From Alphaproteobacteria bacterium (GTDB taxonomy: Bacteria; Pseudomonadota; Alphaproteobacteria; Rs-D84), in assembly GCA_024402835.1 (NCBI GenBank), contig JAKSSZ010000010.1, positions 1 to 12,596 on the forward strand: a stretch of 12,596 bases of DNA, in the 5' to 3' direction. Positions 7,429 through 12,596 of the stretch are shown one piece after another. The position numbers and the translations under genes are program-made. Within the stretch, counting starts at the first letter, position 1; every line of letters begins with the position of its first letter. Below the pieces are notes generated by a model. It saw only the letters and a list, made by a program, of their open reading frames with translations. It was not told the origin of the DNA and searched no databases.

Positions 7429-8478
7429 CTATATTGTATCAAATTTCGTTATAAAGATACCACTTGCAGCTATGATTATAATCTGTGGTGCCACAACTGA
7501 TAATAATGGTGGTAATGAACCAATTGTTCCCAAAGTCGTAAATAGATTTACAATAAAATATAATATAAAACATGTTAATATACCAAAGCTGAATTTTACG
7601 CCGAAACTAAAATTTCTGCGCTGACGTGTTTGTGAAAAAGCAATTCCTAATATGGTCATAGATATCAAAGTCAAAGGCAAAAATAACAAAGTCCAAAATT
7701 GAACATTATGCCCCGTTGTAACAACGCCAATAGAATGCATCTTTTTTATAAACGCTGGTAATTTCCAAAAGGAAATCTGATTTGGTTTTAGATAACGATC
7801 TAATACTGTTCTAGTTGATAATTTTGTATTTATAGTAATATCTTTTTTTTGATATATTCCATTTGAATCAACAACGCTGCCCGTTTCTATATCTATTTGT
7901 CCATCAGATAAAGTTGCCGTAGAACTAGCAATACTTGTTATTAACTTAAATTTGTCGTCTTGTATAAATAAATTTACATCTTTTAATATCATATTTGTAT
8001 TTTTCATGGACATGTTTTTAGCATTTATTGTTAAAAATCCATTTTCGGTAGATTCTCTTAACCAAATTGTATTATCTATCATTGTTAAATTATCAGAATT
8101 TATATCTTTGATATTAGATTTAACCGTATATGGATTTACAATAGTTGTTGTTATCACACCAATAATACAAGCACCCAATATAAAAGATTTTGACATTTTA
8201 TATGGGGATATACCCGCACTTGATATTATTATGCTTTCTGATGATCTTGTTAAATTGTAAAAAGCAACCAAAGTTCCCATAAATACAGCCAAAGGCAAAA
8301 ACAAAGGTATGTATTCCAGTAATCTTGTCCAAGAATCATATAATGCGTTTAAAGCGGTGGCATTTGATGGCAAACGTTCTACAAAGGTCACTGCAAATAT
8401 TATTCCGCACACAGTTAACATAACTATAAGAAAACCCATAAAAAAACGTTTTAATAAAAATCTATCTATAATTTTCAA
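7429..8478 (-). CDS. lptG: LPS export ABC transporter permease LptG
   Basis: 349 residues, YjgP/YjgQ (LptF/LptG) family. N-terminal membrane segments are at about 10-32, 55-75 and 98-120, with the coupling-helix region RSSESIIISSAGISP between the second and third. A periplasmic beta-jellyroll domain follows at about 125-255, then three C-terminal membrane segments at about 265-345. The RRNFSFGVKFSFGILTCFILYF...FTTLGTIGSLPPLL stretch is more like LptG than LptF. With LptF and two LptB ATPases it extracts LPS from the inner membrane and pushes it onto the LptC-LptA bridge. The start is TTG (complement of 8476-8478) with AAGG upstream. It is the only confidently complete gene here ending in TAG. 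No lptF is adjacent in the window. Confidence 0.88.
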   Translation of the reverse strand: MKIIDRFLLKRFFMGFLIVMLTVCGIIFAVTFVERLPSNATALNALYDSWTRLLEYIPLFLPLAVFMGTLVAFYNLTRSSESIIISSAGISPYKMSKSFILGACIIGVITTTIVNPYTVKSNIKDINSDNLTMIDNTIWLRESTENGFLTINAKNMSMKNTNMILKDVNLFIQDDKFKLITSIASSTATLSDGQIDIETGSVVDSNGIYQKKDITINTKLSTRTVLDRYLKPNQISFWKLPAFIKKMHSIGVVTTGHNVQFWTLLFLPLTLISMTILGIAFSQTRQRRNFSFGVKFSFGILTCFILYFIVNLFTTLGTIGSLPPLLSVVAPQIIIIAASGIFITKFDTI

Positions 8479-8589
8479 ATTTGTTTACCTTTTTGTGTCT
8501 CCACGATTTTTAATTATACCTGGACTAAATGATAATTGCAAAATTAAAATAAATATTTATACTATTGTTATAAATTATAGAGGCAAAAA
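8479..8589. promoter_or_regulatory. Divergent promoter region of lptG and greA
   Basis: A 111-nt spacer. Toward greA I see TTGCAA (8536-8541) and TATACT (8558-8563) with a 16-nt spacer, a credible sigma-70 type promoter, followed by GAGG (8580-8583) as the greA ribosome binding site. Toward lptG the ribosome binding site AAGG is visible but no convincing promoter pair. Confidence 0.55.
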
Positions 8590-9060
8590 ATGGAAAAAAG
8601 ACAGATTTCACGAGATGGATTTAACGAACTTGTTAAAGAATTAACAGATTTAAAAGAAAACCAACGTCCAGAAATTTTAAAAGTTGTTCAGTGGGCCCGT
8701 TCTTTGGGTGATTTGTCAGAAAACGCAGATTATAGCGCTGCAAAAGAAAAACAATGACAAATAGATAAACGTATTCAATTCATAGAATCTGTAATTGAAA
8801 ATTGCGATATCATAGATATAGATGAATTAAGTGGCGATAAAATTGCTTTTGGCGCAAAAGTTATTGCCGAAGACGAAGATGGCAACAGAATGCAATGCAG
8901 AATTTTATCCGACATAGAATCTGACGGAAAAATGGTTATATCTTGCACGTCGCCGGTTGGAAAAGCATTTATCGGTCATTGTGTTGGTGATACGTGTACG
9001 GTGAATTTACCAGCGGGCGAAAAAGAATTTGAAATCATAGACGTAAAGTTCAAGGATTAA
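8590..9060 (+). pseudogene. greA: Transcription elongation factor GreA, interrupted by an in-frame TGA at codon 56
   Basis: The full frame is 157 codons including the stop, the normal GreA length. GreA inserts its coiled coil into the RNA polymerase secondary channel and triggers cleavage of backtracked RNA. The coiled-coil tip GDLSENADYSAAKEKQ carries Asp41 and Glu44, the two acidic tip residues at the same positions as in E. coli. Codon 56 is then TGA (8755-8757), where relatives usually have a non-aromatic residue, often Arg or Gly. The frame continues QIDKRIQFIE and a complete C-terminal FKBP-like domain to TAA at 9058-9060. Terminated at 55 residues the protein would lack half the coiled coil and the polymerase-binding domain. 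No in-frame start near the TGA would rescue the C-terminal part. A single-base change such as CGA to TGA explains the stop; readthrough is possible but unproven. The promoter, ribosome binding site and all other codons look intact. Confidence 0.9.
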
Positions 9061-9061
9061 A

Positions 9062-10774
9062 ATGCCTATACGGGTATTACCAGATTTTTTAATAAACCAA
9101 ATAGCAGCGGGCGAAGTCATAGAACGTCCTGCAAGTGTTGTAAAAGAACTTGTTGAAAATGCTTTGGACGCTGGTGCAACACAAATAATCATAGATGCGG
9201 TTGATGGTGGACGTACTCTTATATCTGTAATAGACAACGGTCATGGTATGTCAAAGCAAGATTTATCAACCGCTATTCTACGACATGCCACTTCTAAATT
9301 ACCATCAGATGATTTAACAAATATTTCTTTTATGGGGTTCCGTGGCGAAGCGTTGCCCTCTATTGCGTCTGTGTCATCACTGACAATAGATACTTGCAAC
9401 GGGAAAGATTCCAATGGTTGGACTTTAATTGCGGACACAAATGAAATAAAACCATCATCTTGGGAAACGGGAACCAGAATTCGTGTGAATAATTTATTTT
9501 CCAAAACACCTGCACGCTTAAAGTTCTTGCACACAGACAAAGCAGAATTATTGGCTATCGTTGATACTGTTAAACATCTTGCAATGGCGCGTCCGGATGT
9601 CGGTTTTACAATAAATAACAAATGGTATTTTAACAAAGATCAAGATTTACTGGAACGTATAATATCGGTTATGGGCGAAGACACCCGTAATAATATGATA
9701 GAAATAGATGCTTTTTCAAAATCTAGCGATATGCACCTTTATGGTTTTATATCTCAACCTACTTTACATCGTGCTTCTTCTACCGACCAATATTTGTTTG
9801 TAAATAATCGCCCCGTCAAAGATAAATTATTAATTTCTGCCCTGCGTGCTTCTTATATGGATGTTATGCATGCACGTGAATTTCCATTATGCGCTTTATA
9901 TCTGGATTTGCCATCACGTAATGTCGATGTTAATGTTTCGCCGGCAAAAACAGATGTTCATTTTTTGGAACCTACGCATATAAGTGGCTTTATAATAAAA
10001 AATTTACGTGAAGCATTATCAAAAACATTAAATCAAACTATATCAGATAATATACAAATGGACGTATCTATCCAACCACAACCCCAAACTACATTTTGTG
10101 TTTGTGAACCAAAAGTTTCTGTAAAAGATTGGTTTGGTGATTATGGTCCAACGGTGGCAACACAAAAAGATAGCCCAGATATATACCAAGAAACAATAAA
10201 CGAATTTGATTTACCTTTGGGACGCGTAATTGGACAACTTGGCAATAAATATATTTTGGCAGAAAACAAAGATGGCCTTGTGATTATTGACCAACATGCG
10301 GCACATGAAAGAATAACTTATGAAAAATTAAGAACACACAAAATGTTAACACAGCCATTATTGACACCAATAATAGTAAATCTAAAAGCCGAAGATGTAA
10401 TTGCGGTACTTTCCGCTTCCGAATATCTAAAAAATTGTGGTTTAACCATCGATTCTTTTGGCGATACTGCTATTGCAATTTTTGAAAAACCAGCAGAATG
10501 GGATTTGAATTGGGAACAATGTTTAAAAGAAATGGCGGATGAAATAAAAGAATATGGAAATTCTGTTAAATTGTCTGAAAAATTACATTTAAAATTGGCT
10601 AATTATGCTTGTCATCATTCTGTTCGTGCTGGACGTAAATTAAATTATCAAGAAATGAATACTTTATTACGTGATATAGAAAAAACAGAGCATGGTTCAG
10701 AATGTAATCACGGTCGTCCAGTGTATAAAAAAATAACAATTACAGAATTAGATACTTTATTTGAAAGAATCTAA
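9062..10774 (+). CDS. mutL: DNA mismatch repair protein MutL (endonuclease type)
   Basis: 570 residues. The N-terminal GHKL ATPase domain is complete: INQIAAGEVIERPASVVKELVENALDAGA with catalytic Glu32 and Asn33-linked Mg site, DNGHGM (58-63), and GFRGEALPSI (92-101). The transducer domain has YLFVNNRPVKDK and the VNVSPAKTDVHF block (about 290-301). After a short linker (about 322-385) the C-terminal dimerisation domain carries the metal-dependent nicking endonuclease motif DQHAx2Ex4E (410-421), plus ACHHS (516-520) and CNHGRP (548-553). It therefore belongs to the MutL class that nicks DNA itself, as in bacteria lacking MutH. AAGGA (9052-9056) inside the greA end, five bases before the ATG, supports the start, two bases after the greA stop. 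No lesion is seen. Confidence 0.97.
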   Translation: MPIRVLPDFLINQIAAGEVIERPASVVKELVENALDAGATQIIIDAVDGGRTLISVIDNGHGMSKQDLSTAILRHATSKLPSDDLTNISFMGFRGEALPSIASVSSLTIDTCNGKDSNGWTLIADTNEIKPSSWETGTRIRVNNLFSKTPARLKFLHTDKAELLAIVDTVKHLAMARPDVGFTINNKWYFNKDQDLLERIISVMGEDTRNNMIEIDAFSKSSDMHLYGFISQPTLHRASSTDQYLFVNNRPVKDKLLISALRASYMDVMHAREFPLCALYLDLPSRNVDVNVSPAKTDVHFLEPTHISGFIIKNLREALSKTLNQTISDNIQMDVSIQPQPQTTFCVCEPKVSVKDWFGDYGPTVATQKDSPDIYQETINEFDLPLGRVIGQLGNKYILAENKDGLVIIDQHAAHERITYEKLRTHKMLTQPLLTPIIVNLKAEDVIAVLSASEYLKNCGLTIDSFGDTAIAIFEKPAEWDLNWEQCLKEMADEIKEYGNSVKLSEKLHLKLANYACHHSVRAGRKLNYQEMNTLLRDIEKTEHGSECNHGRPVYKKITITELDTLFERI

Positions 10775-10782
10775 AAAATATA

Positions 10783-10809
10783 TTGCAATACTCCATTTTA
10801 TTTTATAAT
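10783..10809 (+). promoter_or_regulatory. Probable promoter of tRNA-Cys (and recF-sspB)
   Basis: TTGCAA (10783-10788) and TATAAT (10804-10809) are separated by 15 nt; using the overlapping TAATAT two bases later gives 17 nt. The element ends 13 nt before the mature tRNA 5' end. It is in the only spacer available for a promoter of this block. Confidence 0.5.
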
Positions 10810-10822
10810 ATACCATACGCAA

Positions 10823-10896
10823 GGCCAGGTGGCAGAGTGGTTATGCAGAGGACTGCAAATCCTTCTATGCCGGTTCGATTCCGACCCTGGCCTCCA
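10823..10896 (+). tRNA. tRNA-Cys (anticodon GCA), CCA encoded
   Basis: A 74-nt cloverleaf. The acceptor arms GGCCAGG (10823-10829) and CCTGGCC (10886-10892) pair perfectly, followed by discriminator T (10893), as expected for tRNA-Cys, and an encoded CCA (10894-10896). The anticodon loop CTGCAAA gives GCA, reading Cys codons UGC and UGU. The T-arm TTCGATT loop is standard, but the T-stem has a C/A mismatch (10870 against 10884). recF begins only 8 nt after the CCA, so tRNA processing and recF translation share a transcript. Confidence 0.97.
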
Positions 10897-10904
10897 TCTA
10901 TAAA

Positions 10905-11948
10905 ATGTTAAATCAACTTACAATCACTAATTTTAGAAATCACTCAAATTCACGCATTAACATCTCAGATAAAAAGCACATTATTATAACTGGACCAAAT
11001 GAGGCTATTTCAATGCTTGCTGGCGACAGGGGGTTGCGTGGTGTTGATATGCAAACAATTTCTAAATTTGATGGTGATGGTAATTTTTATGTTGTTGTAA
11101 CAACAGATGATGACTCAACAATAAGTGTGTTTTTTAATTCCAATGATTCCAGTCGTAAAATAAAAATAGATAATGATTATTCATCATTTACAGAAATCGC
11201 AAAAAAAGTAAAACTTGTTTGGCTAACCCCACACGAAGATGGTCTTTTTACAGGCCCCGTATCAGATAGACGCAGTTTTTTTGATAGATTGACTGCAAAT
11301 TTTGAACCAGCACATTTGGGACGATTAAATCGTATCAATAAATTAATGTCGGAAAGAACAGCGGCTCTGAAAACAAGTTTTGATAATACTTGGCTGGATG
11401 TTTTGGATAAACAAATATCAGCAACAGCAATTGCTATAAGTTCTAGTCGCATTCGTTATGCTGGTGAATTAAATTATTTTTTTGAAACAGGTGCTGTTTC
11501 TGTAAATGGTTTTGTTGAAAATCTTTTGTTAAAAAATACTGGGACAATCGCTGAACAATTGTATTTTGAATATTTACAACAAAATCGAGAATTGATTAAT
11601 GATAAAATGCTAATAGAAGGCACACATAAATCTGATTTTGGTGTATTTAATAAAGTATTAAAATTGCCGGTGAATATAACAAGTATGGGACAACAAAAAT
11701 CTATTTTAATAGATTTGATATTGTCTCATTCTAAATTATTAAATATAAAAACAGGTATAAGCCCAATTATATTGCTAGATGAAGCAGTTACATTTTTAGA
11801 TACAACAGCAAAACAAAATATCTTTAAACAACTGGATGATTGTAATGCACAAATCTTTATTACTGGTATAGATAAAAATATATTCGCAGATATACCAAAT
11901 GCGTTATTTGTTTCTTGCCAAAATGGTTCTATAAGTAATATAGTGTAA
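10905..11948 (+). CDS. recF: RecF recombination mediator, Walker A core missing
   Basis: 347 residues in one open frame. RecF is an SMC-like ATPase that binds ssDNA-dsDNA junctions and, with RecOR, loads RecA at gaps. Recognisable parts: MLNQLTITNFRNH, LVWLTPHEDGLFTGPVSDRRSFFDRL (about 105-129), GTHKSDF (239-245), the ABC signature SMGQQKS (260-266) and Walker B PIILLDEA (287-294). At the nucleotide-binding loop, where relatives read GPNGAGKTNLLEAISLL, this protein reads GPN-EAISML (residues 30-38): the eight residues containing GxGKT are absent, as by a clean 24-nt in-frame deletion at 11000/11001. Without the P-loop lysine, ATP binding should be lost. No ribosome binding site precedes the ATG, which lies 8 nt after tRNA-Cys. 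The start is chosen because it gives the usual RecF N-terminus. Confidence 0.9.
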   Translation: MLNQLTITNFRNHSNSRINISDKKHIIITGPNEAISMLAGDRGLRGVDMQTISKFDGDGNFYVVVTTDDDSTISVFFNSNDSSRKIKIDNDYSSFTEIAKKVKLVWLTPHEDGLFTGPVSDRRSFFDRLTANFEPAHLGRLNRINKLMSERTAALKTSFDNTWLDVLDKQISATAIAISSSRIRYAGELNYFFETGAVSVNGFVENLLLKNTGTIAEQLYFEYLQQNRELINDKMLIEGTHKSDFGVFNKVLKLPVNITSMGQQKSILIDLILSHSKLLNIKTGISPIILLDEAVTFLDTTAKQNIFKQLDDCNAQIFITGIDKNIFADIPNALFVSCQNGSISNIV

Positions 11949-11961
11949 TCGGAGAAAAAAT

Positions 11962-12478
11962 ATGGCTAAAATAAACTATAACAAATTGTTAGATGATGCA
12001 TTAAAAAACGTTGTCAAAGAATCGTTATTGTTTGCACAATTTAATGGTTTGGGTGATGATACCAGCTTTTTTATCACTTTCAGAACCCATGATGCCGGTG
12101 TTGTATTACCAGATTTTTTGAAAATAAAATACCCAGATACAATGACAATAGCGTTACAATATTCGTATAACAATTTGAATGTTTCTGATAAAGAATTTAC
12201 TGATTCTTATTTTAAGTACTTCAATAATTTTTGATAAAGAATTTGGTGTTCAATTGACATTTGATGGGCGTCCTTTCTTTATACGTGTTCCTTTTTCTGC
12301 GTTGGTAGAATTTAAAGACCCAATTTCTGACTTTATATTACCATTTCGTGAAACACCACGCCCACAACTTGCAAATTCTGATATGGAATTGCCATTGGAA
12401 GACAAACAGCAATCTCAACAGCAAAATCCCAAAATTATTTCTATGGATGAATTTAGAAAGAAACAGTTAAAAAATTAA
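11962..12478 (+). pseudogene. sspB: ClpXP adaptor SspB (alphaproteobacterial type), frame broken by a 46-nt insertion
   Basis: SspB delivers ssrA-tagged and other substrates to ClpXP. The 5' part reads AKINYNKLLDDALKNVVKESL ... LPDFLKIKYPDTMTIALQYSYNNLNVSDKEF, matching the alpha SspB substrate-binding domain. After codon 79 the frame runs through 11 unrelated codons to TGA at 12232-12234, followed directly by TAA. The rest of SspB (FGVQLTFDGRPFFIRVPFSALVEF ... ISMDEFRKK) continues in the next frame from about 12233 to TAA at 12476-12478, including the C-terminal ClpX-binding tail. The break is a 46-nt insertion with a 13-bp direct repeat at its edges; removing 46 nt gives a continuous reading DKEFGVQLTF and a normal protein of about 156 residues. 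GGAG (11951-11954) supports the start. As read normally, the product is a 90-residue fragment lacking the ClpX tail. Confidence 0.88.
12186..12244 (+). repeat. 46-nt insertion in sspB bounded by a 13-bp direct repeat
   Basis: TGATAAAGAATTT occurs at 12186-12198 and again at 12232-12244, 46 nt apart. The 33-nt spacer (12199-12231) is AT-rich and contains the palindrome AAGTACTT. AAGAAT (12191-12196) can pair with ATTCTT (12203-12208) over the first repeat's edge. Loss of one repeat plus the spacer restores the SspB frame. I see no second copy of the spacer in this window. It could be a small insertion with a 13-bp target duplication, a template-switch product, or a translationally bypassed element. 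Confidence 0.85.
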
Positions 12479-12496
12479 ATCGGGCGAACCCGATTT
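12477..12496. terminator. Bidirectional terminator after sspB
   Basis: An 8-bp perfect stem pairs AAATCGGG (12477-12484) with CCCGATTT (12489-12496) around a CGAA loop (TTCG on the other strand). It begins inside the sspB stop codon. A T-rich tract follows on both strands, better on the minus strand, so it may also end the gene entering from the right edge. Confidence 0.85.
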
Positions 12497-12543
12497 TATC
12501 TTTGATTTTGTCGTGTTATTTGGATTTGTGGGGAAATATAAGA

Positions 12544-12594
12544 TCAGTTTAATATTTTATCAACGATATGTTGGCTAGCATCACCACTGAAATA
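12544..12594 (-). CDS. Possible 3' end of an unidentified minus-strand gene
   Basis: From the right edge leftward one frame reads 16 residues (YFSGDASQHIVDKILN) and stops at TGA (complement of 12544-12546). The composition looks like a real amphipathic C-terminal helix, and GDxxASxxIV(D/E)xIL is reminiscent of the tails of some UDP-sugar epimerase or glycosyltransferase-like proteins, but this is too short to name. The bidirectional hairpin 48 nt downstream would suit it as terminator. The bases 12497-12543 hold nothing else I can identify. Confidence 0.35.
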   Translation of the reverse strand, partial: YFSGDASQHIVDKILN

Positions 12595-12596
12595 GA

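Noticed and set aside
8755..8757. UGA reassigned to Trp in this genome
   Set aside because: Trp codons elsewhere in the window are, as read by eye, all TGG (about 35), relatives do not have Trp at this GreA position, and the sspB TGA is followed at once by TAA in the same frame. A reassigned AT-rich genome should use TGA for Trp often.
8755..8800. Selenocysteine insertion in greA
   Set aside because: GreA has no functional Cys or Sec at this position, and the downstream inverted repeat is weak, AT-rich, with a 12-nt loop lacking the usual bacterial SECIS loop features.
12179..12478. A separate 99-codon gene starting at the internal ATG at 12179
   Set aside because: It has no ribosome binding site, and its first 18 residues come from the out-of-frame SspB codons plus the insertion; the rest is simply the SspB C-terminal half. 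Its hydrophobic start is most likely an accident of AT-rich sequence, though it could in principle express the ClpX-binding tail.
1..12596. CRISPR array, IS element or phage genes
   Set aside because: No regularly spaced repeats, no transposase-like ORF and no terminal inverted repeats were seen; the only direct repeat of note is the pair in sspB.

Overview
The window looks like a dense, AT-rich (roughly one third G+C by eye) chromosomal segment of an alphaproteobacterium. The pointers are an alpha-type SspB with its C-terminal ClpX-binding tail, the alphaproteobacterial J-domain protein with an N-terminal Cys/His block, SecB, an endonuclease-type MutL and a truB-rpsO pair. LptG and the lipoprotein MltA show a Gram-negative envelope with LPS and peptidoglycan. 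Genes are tightly packed, overlap by 1-4 nt, and nearly all end in TAA. Base composition and packing suggest a reduced or host-associated lineage; that is inference.

Layout. Left end: the tail of truB and complete rpsO (+), then convergent ruvA-mnmE (-), separated by a bidirectional hairpin. Divergent from ruvA is yebC (+), ending at a second bidirectional hairpin shared with secB-lipoprotein (-). Divergent from secB is mltA-DUF721(dciA-like)-ruvC (+). This meets, with only 3 nt between stop codons, the leftward run lptG - small membrane ORF - xerD - J-domain gene. Divergent from lptG is the rightward block greA-mutL, then tRNA-Cys(GCA)-recF-sspB, closed by a third bidirectional hairpin. The extreme right edge carries the probable end of an unidentified minus-strand gene.

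Functional themes are DNA repair and recombination (ruvA, ruvC, mutL, recF, xerD, DUF721/DciA), translation (truB, rpsO, mnmE, yebC, tRNA-Cys), protein quality control and export (secB, sspB, J-domain protein) and envelope (lptG, mltA).

The most striking observation is in the right-hand block. Three of its four protein genes carry distinct disabling changes: greA has an in-frame TGA at codon 56 with its downstream half intact; recF lacks the Walker A core in an otherwise complete open frame; sspB is split by a 46-nt insertion bounded by a perfect 13-bp direct repeat, and exact removal of one repeat plus the spacer restores a full alpha-type SspB. mutL between them is intact. This could be ongoing gene decay, or (speculatively) genes needing recoding such as UGA readthrough and ribosome hopping. 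The other complete genes in the window look intact. A 45-codon membrane ORF wedged between lptG and xerD, with a ribosome binding site on the lptG stop and an ATGA overlap with xerD, is a good candidate for an overlooked small gene.
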